A model generated the notes under the pieces. That model did not search any database, had not been told where the DNA came from, and was given only the letters and a program-made list of their open reading frames with translations. A stretch of 42,956 bases of DNA from Virgibacillus alimentarius. GTDB lineage: Bacteria; Bacillota; Bacilli; Bacillales; Amphibacillaceae. Below are positions 9,045-17,115 of the stretch, in pieces (position 1 is the stretch's first letter; each line of letters starts with the position of its first letter). Location: contig NZ_JFBD01000003.1 of assembly GCF_000709085.1 (NCBI RefSeq), positions 1 to 42,956 on the forward strand, written 5' to 3'. The position numbers were made by a program, and so were the translations under genes.

Positions 9045-9078
9045 AAAATAAAAAGAGCCCTTTCTCAATTAGAAAGGG
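9045..9078 (-). terminator. Terminator of the lipoprotein operon
   Basis: On the minus strand CCCUUUCU pairs with AGAAAGGG (stem 9058-9078), followed by CUCUUUUUAUUUU. The stop codon of the lipoprotein gene lies inside the stem. Confidence 0.75.
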
Positions 9079-10024
9079 AATTGAACTCAATAAAATCTTT
9101 CTCAATTTGGTTTTTATCTGGGTGTTCTTCATCTATAAAAATAGCAATATTTCCATTAAATATTACAGGTATCCCAACTCCATGAGGGTTTAGTATGCCC
9201 GTTTTTTTGGCTTCTTCTATGCTTTCTTTTGTTATTGTATCTTCATTCTTTGGATCAAAACCATAAAATTCAACCTCATGCTCAGAATTATTAACAACAA
9301 CATTGTAAGCATATATTGCTCCGATAGTATCAGATATCATTCTATTTTTCACTTGTATATGATAGCCAACGTTTTCAAAATAATTAATGACTTCAGATAT
9401 GTCAACAAGTTCATTATTATCCTTATCACGTTTCCTCTCGTTGATAATTGGTTCAGATTGTAATAACAAATCATCAATTGTCCAATCACTCATGTTTAAG
9501 TATGATTCCAAGTCGAATAAGCCAATTTGATTAATAACATTATCATCAACTACAAAGCTTAAAATAAAGTTTTCATCATACATATAATACGTACTATCCG
9601 TCTTCAAAACTTTACGATCAGCATAAGCATTAACAAGCTTATTTAATGTATCATTTATTGCTATTCCTGATTTTGTTTTTAAACCGGGAGCTTTTATTGC
9701 GTAACCAACAACTTTATCGTCTTTAATCAAGAAGTATTGTTGCTCATATACAATCTCTTTGAAGTTTGATGATTCCACTTTTCTTAGTTCGTCCTGACTG
9801 ATAGGCTTACCTAATGCTTCTATTACTTTTGCAGACGAATCATTAATCCTTAAATCCTTTAATAAAAGTTCTTCTCCTAAATTGGCAGAATCGGTCTTTT
9901 CAACTTCATTACTAATCTCCCAATCTAGGCTATTTTCCTCCTCAGTGCTGGCTGTAGAAATTTCCTCATTACTGCATCCAACTATTACTAATAACAACAA
10001 TCCGATTATAATGTTCTTTTTCAT
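9065..10024 (-). CDS. Predicted lipoprotein of unknown function
   Basis: 319 residues. MKKN followed by a hydrophobic stretch and a lipobox ending VIVGC (Cys16) marks a lipoprotein signal peptide, so the mature protein should be anchored outside the membrane. An acidic linker follows, then a soluble domain of about 270 residues containing repeated beta-rich units (for example KVVGYAIKAPGLKT and the Asp-rich segment before SEVINYF). I do not recognise a family with certainty. It is the last gene of a three-gene operon after the ankyrin and RDD proteins, which points to a shared envelope role. Its terminator overlaps the stop codon. Confidence 0.75.
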   Translation of the reverse strand: MKKNIIIGLLLLVIVGCSNEEISTASTEEENSLDWEISNEVEKTDSANLGEELLLKDLRINDSSAKVIEALGKPISQDELRKVESSNFKEIVYEQQYFLIKDDKVVGYAIKAPGLKTKSGIAINDTLNKLVNAYADRKVLKTDSTYYMYDENFILSFVVDDNVINQIGLFDLESYLNMSDWTIDDLLLQSEPIINERKRDKDNNELVDISEVINYFENVGYHIQVKNRMISDTIGAIYAYNVVVNNSEHEVEFYGFDPKNEDTITKESIEEAKKTGILNPHGVGIPVIFNGNIAIFIDEEHPDKNQIEKDFIEFNSLSN

Positions 10025-10057
10025 GACAACACATCACTTTTATTTATATTTATAAAA

Positions 10058-11053
10058 TCATTTCGCACCAAAGCTTTTCAGCAACTCAACAACACTATCT
10101 AATTTTCTATCTACTGCAACGTCTAATGCTGAACTTCCATTTACAAATACCGTGTTTGAATTTGCACCATTCATTAATAATAGACCAGCTAACTCATATA
10201 TAACGTCTTCAGTTTTAGCTTCTCCTTCTGGAAAAACATCAAAAGCCGCTTCTAAAGGTGAATAATTGGTCGCTGAACTTGTTAAGTTTGGATCAGCACC
10301 TGCTTCAAGCAACATCTCTGCTATCTCAAGACGCGCATCTCTAATAGCAACAATTAATGGTCTTGTCCCTTTAATATCTACATTTACATTTACACCATTA
10401 TTAATTAATCGCTCCACCATATCAATTTCATTGTCTGGAATAGCAAGATATAATAGTTCCTCATTAGATAATTCTACCGAAGAATTTTCCTTTGACGTAT
10501 CACCATGTCCTTCTGCAACTTGTTCCTTATCTTTCACATTATCCTCAGAGACTGTATTTCCGTTATCAGATTCTGTATCATTAATTTTTGGTGAATCGCT
10601 TTTTTTATTATCTTGTTGATAAGAATTGTCCGCCACCATGTCTAACCCACTAACATCTGGGCTTATATATCCTTTCAATTCTTGTCGATGTGTTAAATAC
10701 ATTTCTAACGCATCCCTTAAAGCATATACATCTTCACGTTGGTTCGCTTCATAGGAGTCTTTAGCATCCAATATGATGTTTACCACAAGATCATATATAT
10801 TTGATTCTTTAGTTGTTTTGTCATCACTTTTGTACTTTAATATATATTCTTCGAACGATTGCACATCTTTTTCATTTAGCTCGTAACCATGTTCAAAGTA
10901 ATGATTTATTGTCCCAAATATCTTTTCTGAATCATCTTTGAACTGATCACCCAAGATACTTGTTGTATACGATGTATGACTGTTATTCGATAACAATACA
11001 GCTATGGACAATGTAGAGATGGCTATTACTATAAACAATATAAATCTAGTCAT
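10058..11053 (-). CDS. Membrane-anchored ankyrin-repeat protein
   Basis: About 331 residues. An N-terminal hydrophobic segment (residues 4-22) acts as signal anchor. An extracytoplasmic helical region and a long acidic, low-complexity linker (about 135-190) follow. The C terminus has about four ankyrin repeats, with hallmark pieces LLYLAIPDNEIDMVERLINN, TRPLIVAIRDARLEIAEMLL, EAGADPNL and LLMNGANSNT. Ankyrin repeats bind proteins. I chose the ATG at 11053 because AGGAG lies 8 bases upstream; the GTG at 11062 is less likely. It starts just after the RDD gene and is followed after 33 bases by the lipoprotein gene. The partner is unknown. Confidence 0.78.
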   Translation of the reverse strand: MTRFILFIVIAISTLSIAVLLSNNSHTSYTTSILGDQFKDDSEKIFGTINHYFEHGYELNEKDVQSFEEYILKYKSDDKTTKESNIYDLVVNIILDAKDSYEANQREDVYALRDALEMYLTHRQELKGYISPDVSGLDMVADNSYQQDNKKSDSPKINDTESDNGNTVSEDNVKDKEQVAEGHGDTSKENSSVELSNEELLYLAIPDNEIDMVERLINNGVNVNVDIKGTRPLIVAIRDARLEIAEMLLEAGADPNLTSSATNYSPLEAAFDVFPEGEAKTEDVIYELAGLLLMNGANSNTVFVNGSSALDVAVDRKLDSVVELLKSFGAK

Positions 11054-11067
11054 TATCCTCACTCCTG

Positions 11068-11631
11068 TTATCTAGTATTTTTTATTTGAACAACACATCC
11101 ACTAGCCATATCATGTAGTGCTTGTTTCTTCTCTGTTACCGCAACCATCAGATATCCGATCAGCATTGTTAGATTAGATAAAAGATGAAAATAGTAACGA
11201 GCTGTAGCTCTTAGAAAAGAAATCCTGTCACCGTTTTTATCACATACAATAATATTCATGGCTGTTTTTCCTATTGTTCCTTGCCATGTAGAACTATCAA
11301 GTAATGCATAATACATCCATGCCAAGAAGAGTCCAATTAAGCCATATGCCCTTTCATCTATAGGCAAAAATAATACTATGGCAACGATGAATATAATCCA
11401 AAGTATGCAGTCTATTATAGTAGCTGACACTCGTTGCCAAAAGCCTGCATACATTGTATCAGGTTGTTCATTTTGTTCTTGGATTTCTAGTCTGTTTCTT
11501 TTATATGTAGTTGGATAATTATCCTCTTGTGTGGCAGACATTTCATCATATATTTCAGACACTAGTGATCCACACTTAAAGCAAAATTTTGCTTCTTTAT
11601 TAAGTTTGTATCCGCATTCTGAACAGTAAAT
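11068..11631 (-). CDS. Zinc-ribbon plus RDD-family membrane protein, apparent ATT start
   Basis: The first ATG (11562) gives 164 residues with an RDD domain: GFWQRVSATIID, several membrane helices, TWQGTIGKTAMNI and a QALHDMASG ending. In the same frame, the upstream codons encode a typical zinc ribbon (YCSECGYKLNKEAKFCFKCG) bounded by a stop. The only plausible start is ATT at 11631, with AAAGGGGG placed 8 bases before it, ideal spacing for a ribosome-binding site. That gives 187 residues. ATT starts are rare in bacteria. RDD proteins are small membrane proteins of mostly unknown role. It heads the RDD-ankyrin-lipoprotein operon. The alternative is a mutated ATG and reduced expression. Confidence 0.75.
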   Translation of the reverse strand: MYCSECGYKLNKEAKFCFKCGSLVSEIYDEMSATQEDNYPTTYKRNRLEIQEQNEQPDTMYAGFWQRVSATIIDCILWIIFIVAIVLFLPIDERAYGLIGLFLAWMYYALLDSSTWQGTIGKTAMNIIVCDKNGDRISFLRATARYYFHLLSNLTMLIGYLMVAVTEKKQALHDMASGCVVQIKNTR

Positions 11632-11815
11632 GTTTCATTCCCCCTTTGATTTAGAATTAACACACTAAATGGATGTCTAATATGTAATATCGGTGCAAAA
11701 GTACTGTTTTTTAAGTTTAATAGTACTCATAACCAAAATTCCATATTGTTTTTTCTAATTTGTGTATCTGTTTGTTAATGAATCACTTCTCTACTCTAAA
11801 AGAGAGGTGATTAAT

Positions 11816-12178
11816 ATGCCTGATTTGAAGAAAATAATCGGTGAACGAATTCGTTCAATAAGAAAAGCTAAAGGTTTCACTCAAGAAACTCTTGCTGAAA
11901 AAGCAGATATTCATTATTCATATATTGGCGGTATTGAACGTGGTGACAGGAACATATCTGTTGAAACGTTATCGAAAATCATAAACGCATTGGAAATACT
12001 TCCAGTGGAACTGTTTCAGTTCACCACAATTGATGATGAAAATGAAATTTTGTCAAAACGAATAGCTATAGAAAGCTTAAACTCTAGTTTATTAACCCAT
12101 AGTGTTGATGAGATTAAATTAATACATAGAATAACTGAAGACATATTTAACACAATGGACAAGAATAAAGAAGATTAG
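11816..12178 (+). CDS. XRE-family transcriptional regulator
   Basis: 120 residues from the ATG at 11816, which has AGAGAGGTGA just upstream; an in-frame ATG-less extension to 11762 has no such site. Residues 5-60 form a Cro/C1-type helix-turn-helix (IRSIRKAKGFTQETLAEKAD, then YIGGIERGDRNIS). The C-terminal 60 residues are helical and probably dimerise. The size and fold resemble controller-type and SinR-like regulators. It is divergent from the RDD operon with about 180 bases between them, so it may control that operon; this is inference. It has its own strong terminator. Confidence 0.82.
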   Translation: MPDLKKIIGERIRSIRKAKGFTQETLAEKADIHYSYIGGIERGDRNISVETLSKIINALEILPVELFQFTTIDDENEILSKRIAIESLNSSLLTHSVDEIKLIHRITEDIFNTMDKNKED

Positions 12179-12193
12179 TCTTCATACTTATAT

Positions 12194-12230
12194 GGCCTGT
12201 GACTTTGAAAGTCACAGGCCTATTTTTTTT
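12194..12230 (+). terminator. Strong terminator after the XRE gene
   Basis: GGCCTGTGACTTT and its complement form a 12-13 bp stem with a minimal loop (12194-12220), followed by TATTTTTTTT. Confidence 0.9.
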
Positions 12231-12348
12231 GTTCAGATTACTTAAAAACCTTTACAACTAAAAAATATCAACATTTTTTCTCTCCACCACCATTCAATAT
12301 GAACAAAGGGGGTATACCACCGTTTCATGCCCCACCCCATTTTATAAG

Positions 12349-12388
12349 TCGTTATTTATCCACCGAGATAGATAACGGCTTTTTTTAT
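12349..12388 (+). terminator. Terminator-like hairpin upstream of the small-gene block
   Basis: AGTCGTTAT (from 12347) pairs with ATAACGGCT (to 12380), including a G-U pair, followed by a T7 run. No gene precedes it directly; it may be an attenuator or the relic of a removed gene. Apart from this and the terminator at 12194-12230, the region 12179-12443 shows nothing further. Confidence 0.6.
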
Positions 12389-12443
12389 TTACAGAGACGA
12401 CAGGCGCGGTGAGAGGAGCGCATTCTTGAAAGGAGGCATTAAG

Positions 12444-12644
12444 ATGAATGATTCATTAGTACGTATCCTTGTTAGTGCAAAAGAGATGAACAAGTGGGTT
12501 CCAGTAGATTACTTGATCAAATACGACATACGTAATGTGGATCTTTTAGATTTAGAAGATCAAGGTTTACTACTGGTTAATCGAAGTAAGACAAATGGAC
12601 TCATGCTGAAGTTAACACTAAAAGGTTATCACTACTTTAGTTAG
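12444..12644 (+). CDS. Small protein, winged-helix-like
   Basis: 66 residues starting at the ATG at 12444, seven bases after a strong AAAGGAGG; the ATG at 12426 lies before that site and is not used. The sequence (VPVDYLIKYD, LEDQGLLLVN, LKLTLKGYHYF) has the helix-helix-wing pattern of small DNA-binding proteins, but I cannot name a family. It opens a plus-strand block that continues with two unknown genes and a RadC-like gene, the sort of set found on integrative elements. Confidence 0.6.
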   Translation: MNDSLVRILVSAKEMNKWVPVDYLIKYDIRNVDLLDLEDQGLLLVNRSKTNGLMLKLTLKGYHYFS

Positions 12645-12695
12645 TCGTCCTAAAGCTTTTAGCAACTACTTATCAATTAATAGGAGGAATCATTT

Positions 12696-13199
12696 ATGAG
12701 AAACAATTTTGAAGACACAAATGAAATGTTGAACGGAAAAAGCATTTCTATTCCAGAGGTTCAATCAATCTATCAATCACTGATTGAGCAATATGAAGGT
12801 TTATCAGTCGAAATAGTAGATTCAGTTGAGGGTAATGACTACGTCAGACTCTCTCATCTACTAGCTAGAAGAAGGAAGTTACAAACAGCATTGGATGATA
12901 TTAAATCCCTACATGAGGATGAGCTAATCACACAGCGATCAACTAAAGAACGAATTGCAAATGTATTAAAGACAAGCGCAGAAATGACTGAATCAAAAGG
13001 TGAAGATGCTTTGATAAAAATTACCGACAGCTTAGAGAAAGTAAACCATTCAGCACATAGCATTGCATCTAAAACACTAGATCTCTCAACTAAGACAATA
13101 AGTAAGGGGAATCAGCTTAATCATAGCGTAGGTAAGTTTCTTGTAGATAAGACATCAAAGGGTTTATCAAAACTTGCAGATGTATTCGATAAACAATGA
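12696..13199 (+). CDS. Unknown helical protein of the mobile block
   Basis: 167 residues, with TAGGAGGAATC before the ATG. The first 90 residues are charged helix, likely coiled coil (ending KLQTALDDIKSLHEDELI). The C-terminal part has repeated Ser/Thr-Lys-Leu units (KTLDLSTKTISKGNQL). There is no signal peptide or membrane segment, and I recognise no family. It lies 51 bases after the small winged-helix-like gene and 31 bases before the next gene, so co-transcription is likely. Confidence 0.6.
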   Translation: MRNNFEDTNEMLNGKSISIPEVQSIYQSLIEQYEGLSVEIVDSVEGNDYVRLSHLLARRRKLQTALDDIKSLHEDELITQRSTKERIANVLKTSAEMTESKGEDALIKITDSLEKVNHSAHSIASKTLDLSTKTISKGNQLNHSVGKFLVDKTSKGLSKLADVFDKQ

Positions 13200-13230
13200 T
13201 CTTTATCCATTGAAAGGAGGTGAATACCAA

Positions 13231-13971
13231 ATGAGGACAGATGAACATGCAAACAACATCGTACCATTTTCAAGTAATGCTGAGTTAAATCCATCATCAT
13301 TACCAAATATCGTCTTATCATCAGATGCATCCAAACAACGGATTGAAGAACTACAAAAGTTTGTTCAGGAAGTGATGGTTAAAGGAATTGATTATGGTTT
13401 AGTTCACGGCTTTTCAAAACCTACTTTACTTAAGTCCGGTGCAGAAAAGCTATGTGATGTATTCGGCTTCTCGAAAACAGCAGAAGTCGTTAACCGTATC
13501 GAGCAATGGGAACCTGGAATATTCGCATACGAGGTAAAGACGACACTCATACGCAAAGATAATGGTGTTGTCGAGGCAGAAGGTTTAGGGTCTTGCAACA
13601 GTAAGGAATTATCATTCCAACAACAAGATCCTTATACAATCGTTAACACCATTTTGAAGATGGCGAAGAAACGTGCATTGATTGATGCAGTATTATCTGC
13701 AACACGTTCAAGTGGATTGTTTACGCAGGACATCGAGGACTTTCCTAAGCAGTCAAACAATAAAGGAGGTGATGATCTAGCAACAAAAGCTCAGCTTCAA
13801 ACGATATTCCGTATTGTCAACGAAATTGATATGCGGACAGATGTTGCAAAAGAAATGATGAAGATGACTTTCGGTGTTGAGCGTAGTACACAACTCACAA
13901 AGAAACAGGCATCCGATTTCATTCAAGACTTGCTGCATTTGAAAGAAGCATATGAGGAGGTGAGGGAGTAA
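13231..13971 (+). CDS. Conserved mobile-element protein, possible DNA-recombination role
   Basis: 246 residues from the ATG at 13231, which follows AAAGGAGGTG by 8 bases. The core has IDYGLVHGFSKPTLLKSGAEKL, then a beta-rich part, then GLGSCNSKE and DPYTIVNTILKMAKKRALID. This pattern (lysine-rich loop before GAEKL, then NT-x-x-KMAxKRA) is one I recall from plasmid, phage and integrative-element proteins that lie near recombination genes; I do not know a proven function. The C-terminal 60 residues (after FTQDIEDF) look like a separate small helical domain. A single-strand annealing or DNA-binding role is a guess. It is followed by a terminator. Confidence 0.62.
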   Translation: MRTDEHANNIVPFSSNAELNPSSLPNIVLSSDASKQRIEELQKFVQEVMVKGIDYGLVHGFSKPTLLKSGAEKLCDVFGFSKTAEVVNRIEQWEPGIFAYEVKTTLIRKDNGVVEAEGLGSCNSKELSFQQQDPYTIVNTILKMAKKRALIDAVLSATRSSGLFTQDIEDFPKQSNNKGGDDLATKAQLQTIFRIVNEIDMRTDVAKEMMKMTFGVERSTQLTKKQASDFIQDLLHLKEAYEEVRE

Positions 13972-14000
13972 ATGAATTTACAGGAAAATAATCATCAATG

Positions 14001-14040
14001 AAAAGCTCATGGATTGCAGATGCAGTCGATGGCTTTTTTA
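14001..14040 (+). terminator. Terminator after the 246-aa gene
   Basis: AAAGCTCATGGATTGCA and TGCAGTCGATGGCTTT form an imperfect stem of about 13 bp followed by TTTTTTA. Confidence 0.6.
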
Positions 14041-14051
14041 TTGCACAAAAA

Positions 14052-14081
14052 AGATGAGCTCATCCACCAATGAACTCATCT
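14052..14081. other. Inverted repeat in the region before radC
   Basis: AGATGAG at 14052-14058 and CTCATCT at 14075-14081, with further inner pairing. The A-run upstream would make a U-tract on the minus-strand RNA, so it may be a minus-strand terminator or a transcript element; no minus-strand gene is nearby. Confidence 0.4.
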
Positions 14082-14145
14082 CCTATGGGACGCAAGTGTA
14101 ATCTCTTAATTACATTGTATCTCATAACAGCTATTCACTCAATTG

Positions 14146-14174
14146 GGAGGGACGTATTTTGTCTCTCCTTTTTT
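14146..14174 (+). terminator. Terminator or attenuator just before the RadC gene
   Basis: GGAGGGAC (14146-14153) pairs with GTCTCTCC (14161-14168) and six T follow. The hairpin ends about 30 bases before the RadC ATG, so it may attenuate that gene. Confidence 0.6.
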
Positions 14175-14206
14175 AATTCAATCAAACAATAATGGAGGAA
14201 TTTATA

Positions 14207-14815
14207 ATGAACAATTCAATCGATAAAATTACTTTTAGAAATTTATTGGCGACAACTACTCGTGAAAAGGAAGATAGTTATGTAGTGAATGAACTATTCA
14301 GCCGCTACCCATCTATCCAAGAATTGTTGGATGTAACGGAAGAAGAGTTATTGCAAATCAAAGGTATTGGGAAAGTAAAAGCTAAGCAGATTATTGCTGC
14401 CCTACAACTTGCTCGCATGAACCCATGTCCAGTTGAACAACGATTTACGATTCGTTCACCTGAAGATGCGTATGACTATCTGAAGGATATGCAATACCTA
14501 AATCAAGAACATTTTGTAGTCCTTGGACTAAACACTAAAAATCAAATAATCTTTCGCGAAACAGTATTTGTTGGGTCATTAAATGCTAGCGTTGTCCATC
14601 CCCGGGAATGCTTTAAGCACTTAGTTCGTCGTAGTTGTGCAAGTGCTATCGTCGCCCATAATCATCCTAGTGGAGACGTTTCACCAAGCATGGAGGATAT
14701 TAACGTTACAAAGCGCTTAGGTGAAGCTGGGAAAATGATGGGGATTGAGATTTTAGATCACTTAGTTATTGGTCATGAAAAATATGTGAGCTTAAAGGAA
14801 AAAGGATATCTATAA
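14207..14815 (+). CDS. radC: RadC-family (MPN/JAB domain) protein
   Basis: 202 residues from the ATG at 14207, with GGAGG seven bases upstream; the ATG at 14192 contains that site and is not used. A helix-hairpin-helix segment (LLQIKGIGKVKAKQII, about 50-65) leads to the MPN domain with FVVLGLNTKN, HPRECFKHLVRRSCASAIV and the metal motif AHNHPSGD. RadC proteins are frequent on mobile elements and often occur in anti-restriction or recombination gene sets; their biochemical activity is unsettled. It ends the plus-strand block and has a good terminator. It may be an element-borne paralogue rather than the chromosomal one, which usually lies near mreB. Confidence 0.88.
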   Translation: MNNSIDKITFRNLLATTTREKEDSYVVNELFSRYPSIQELLDVTEEELLQIKGIGKVKAKQIIAALQLARMNPCPVEQRFTIRSPEDAYDYLKDMQYLNQEHFVVLGLNTKNQIIFRETVFVGSLNASVVHPRECFKHLVRRSCASAIVAHNHPSGDVSPSMEDINVTKRLGEAGKMMGIEILDHLVIGHEKYVSLKEKGYL

Positions 14816-14824
14816 AACCATTAT

Positions 14825-14856
14825 GAGAGTCAGTGATTTCGCTGACTCTCTTTTTC
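14825..14856 (+). terminator. Terminator after the RadC gene
   Basis: GAGAGTCAG (14825-14833) pairs with CTGACTCTC (14842-14850), followed by TTTTTC. Beyond it, to 15108, I see no gene. Confidence 0.85.
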
Positions 14857-15108
14857 AAAATGACTTAATGGGCTGACATTTGAGATTATTGAATGTTTTT
14901 GGCTAAGTACCCACACCGAATAATGTAATAATGTTGATATGATAGTCTTTCAGCTTTAACCAATTATTTAACGTTTGTTGAGGATCAGGTTGAAAAAACA
15001 GTTCACTTTATATTAATCGGTCACAAGCCGAAATTGTAACATTGGAAGTTGAATTTTTTGCATAATAGCTATAAAAAATACCCAGATCCATCTAACAATT
15101 TTATTCAT

Positions 15109-15588
15109 CTACTTATGGTATGGCTCATTTTTCTGTATTTTGAATGATCGGTATATTTGTTCCAACAAGATCAGCTTCATTAATTGATGTGGAAATGTCA
15201 TTTTCGAGAACGACAGCTTTTGATCCGCACGATGTAACACCTCATCACTTAAACCATTTGAACCACCAATAACAAAAGATATTTGGCTCTTACCATGAAT
15301 GCTAAGCTCATCCATTTCTTTTGCTAACTGTTCTGATGACCAATTTGCTCCTTTGATGTCCAGAACAATGACATATTGGTTGGGTTTTATTTTACTTAAT
15401 ATCCGCTCTCCCTCTTTTTGCTTTACTTGGAGTAACTCCTTCTCACTCATTTGCTCAGGTGCTTGCTCATCATTCACTTCATCCATCGTTAGTTTACAAT
15501 ATGGACGCAACCGCTTCTCAAATTCTGCGATTCCCTGTTTGATGTATTTTTCTTTGATTTTGCCTACACTTACAATTTGAATCTGCAT
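15109..15588 (-). CDS. rlmH: 23S rRNA (pseudouridine-1915 N3)-methyltransferase, element-linked second copy
   Basis: 159 residues, the normal family length, with the SPOUT knot segment [15 protein letters not shown], then [13 protein letters not shown] and a C terminus ending in PYHK. By hand alignment it is about 60 per cent identical to the second copy at 19361-19846, so it is a different lineage, not a recent duplicate. A GAGGTGG site precedes the ATG. RlmH methylates pseudouridine 1915 of 23S rRNA. It is co-oriented with, and 41 bases after, the element's replication gene. Its 3' end holds the left junction of the integrated element. It ends in the consensus tail that the copy at 19361 lacks. 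Confidence 0.92.
   Translation of the reverse strand: MQIQIVSVGKIKEKYIKQGIAEFEKRLRPYCKLTMDEVNDEQAPEQMSEKELLQVKQKEGERILSKIKPNQYVIVLDIKGANWSSEQLAKEMDELSIHGKSQISFVIGGSNGLSDEVLHRADQKLSFSKMTFPHQLMKLILLEQIYRSFKIQKNEPYHK
15118..15123. other. Left junction (attL-like) in the 3' end of the element-linked rlmH
   Basis: GTATGG on the plus strand lies at the codons for Pro-Tyr of rlmH, the position matching GTACGG at 19376-19381 in the other copy. GTA is the shared core. The exact crossover bases cannot be fixed from one sequence. Confidence 0.5.
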
Positions 15589-15629
15589 TTTTCCACCTCA
15601 ATTTGTAATCTTACTATTACATTAAGTTA

Positions 15630-16706
15630 TTAGATCTCTATAGGTAAAGAGAAACTGGATTCTAAATCATATGGTATATCTGTTCTTTTCTTAGTCAACC
15701 ATCCACATAGTTTAGGAAATTGTGACAAGGTATTTCCATCTACAATTGGATTTACTGTTCTTTTCTCTAAAGGAGTTGTTACACCCCAATTATGCACTAG
15801 AGATAAGGCGATAAACTTAAGTTTAAGTAGAGAAGAGTACTGTATCCACTCATTTAGATCGTCTTGGAATTTTTTCTGTAGATCTAGGCATGGATATTTA
15901 AAACCCTTTTCTCTTTTCAATCGTAGCTTTTCATTATCGCTCATCTTCATTACAGCTTCAATCATATTGTCCTCTTTGTTGATGATTTTCTTTATCTTTT
16001 TCCGTCCATCTATTTTATCAATGTCTACCATATTCATCCCTTGAAATACATCACTACGATCATTTAATAAAAACTCCCGGACGGATAAACGGTTGGCACG
16101 TTTTACCTTATTCGTCTTCTCTATACGTGTCAGTACATATCCTTCTATGCCCATCTCGTTTGCCTTGTCATACACCTTTACTTGTTGTCCATTTCGCTTT
16201 CCATAATAATAGGTTCGATGCTTCCCTTTATAATTTTGTAACTTAGATCTTTGACTAGGTACATATAAGCGTTTGGCTACTTCATTTGGACTGAATTGTG
16301 TTATATCTACCTTGTCATCCCACATCCCAACCTGTATATCGTCGACATCTCCTACGATAAATTTTAATATATCTACCAACTGAGATGGGGAAATGTTTTG
16401 ACTAGATGGATTTATTTCGATTGTTGTATTAGGTAAATGAGCATAGACTTTTCCCCATTTTACCTTAAATAACTTATAGTTAAGCATATATTTATATCGT
16501 GTGCTTGTGTTTGCTGATTTATCAACATAAGAAGCACCTTTTACCATATTCCAAAAATCCGCTCTAACGATTTTGTCGGTATAGAACTTTATTCCGTCGT
16601 AGGGACACACTCCCTTCTTTGATGATGAACTCTTCAATATCTCATTTAACGGGTAACAGTGATCCATTACCTTGTTAAGTTTTGTCGTATCAAACATAAT
16701 AACCAC
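15630..16706 (-). CDS. Replication initiation protein, phage gene II/X (rolling-circle) type
   Basis: 358 residues. The central part has TYYYGKRNGQQVKVYDKANE followed by GYVLTRIEKTNK, close to the YxGxRxSxxxxxxYDK pattern of gene II/X and RstA-like replication proteins of filamentous phages and small plasmids. The N terminus (CPYDGIKFYTDK, then NPSSQNISPSQLVDIL) is compatible. The C terminus is helical. I use the GTG at 16706, about 10 bases after GGGAGG; an ATG at 16697 is also possible. It should nick a double-strand origin to start rolling-circle replication; I could not locate the nick site. The rlmH copy follows on the same strand. Confidence 0.72.
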   Translation of the reverse strand: MVIMFDTTKLNKVMDHCYPLNEILKSSSSKKGVCPYDGIKFYTDKIVRADFWNMVKGASYVDKSANTSTRYKYMLNYKLFKVKWGKVYAHLPNTTIEINPSSQNISPSQLVDILKFIVGDVDDIQVGMWDDKVDITQFSPNEVAKRLYVPSQRSKLQNYKGKHRTYYYGKRNGQQVKVYDKANEMGIEGYVLTRIEKTNKVKRANRLSVREFLLNDRSDVFQGMNMVDIDKIDGRKKIKKIINKEDNMIEAVMKMSDNEKLRLKREKGFKYPCLDLQKKFQDDLNEWIQYSSLLKLKFIALSLVHNWGVTTPLEKRTVNPIVDGNTLSQFPKLCGWLTKKRTDIPYDLESSFSLPIEI

Positions 16707-16810
16707 GTCATCAACACCTCCCGTATTTATATCCCTCCAACCATTGGTATAACTGGTATGAATCTACTTCTTATGATAGATAGCAAGAATAGTCATAGGG
16801 TGCATAATTT

Positions 16811-16993
16811 TTAATCAATTTCTTTATTATTAATTGAATCCAATGAATCTATGAACACATCAGCCAACCTTTGTGTAAATTGCTCTTTTTGCCTTTGTTG
16901 TTGTTTATAATACTCAGATATTTTAATTACCACTCTATCTGACTTCTTAGCTTTTAAAGATATCCAATCAGAATTACGCTTATTATCCATCAT
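16811..16993 (-). CDS. Small basic protein upstream of the replication gene
   Basis: 60 residues, with AGAGAGG eight bases before the ATG at 16993. It is rich in Lys, Gln and Arg and mostly helical (KISEYYKQQQRQKEQF). The place just upstream of a rolling-circle replication gene is where copy-control proteins often sit, but no ribbon-helix-helix signature is clear. It is read from the minus-strand arm of the divergent promoter region. Confidence 0.55.
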   Translation of the reverse strand: MMDNKRNSDWISLKAKKSDRVVIKISEYYKQQQRQKEQFTQRLADVFIDSLDSINNKEID

Positions 16994-17017
16994 TAGATCA
17001 ACCTCTCTTTTTTGTAT

Positions 17018-17097
17018 ATTATAAACCTTACAAAATATAATATTACATAAATAGTATTGTGTAAACAGTTGTATTTTAAAAACCTTACAATTATAAT
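17018..17097. promoter_or_regulatory. Divergent promoters with twin AAACCTTACAA operators
   Basis: Plus strand: TTGTAT (17069-17074), 17-base spacer, TATAAT (17092-17097) for the XRE-recombinase pair. Minus strand: TATAAT at 17023-17018 for the 60-aa and replication genes. The repeat AAACCTTACAA occurs twice, at 17023-17033 and 17080-17090, each directly beside one of the two -10 boxes. This suggests one repressor, probably the XRE protein, controls both directions. Confidence 0.55.
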
Positions 17098-17115
17098 AAT
17101 AATGAGGTGATGAAA

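Noticed and set aside
11816-12178. Controller (C) protein of the restriction-modification operon
   Set aside because: It is nearly 3 kb away, with an unrelated operon between, and I saw no matching C-box upstream of 8959.
15109-15588. A recent duplication of the chromosomal rlmH
   Set aside because: The two proteins are only about 60 per cent identical, so this copy came from another lineage.
16743-16761. Iterons or nick site of the replication protein (ATACCA repeated)
   Set aside because: Two short imperfect repeats are too little to call an origin.
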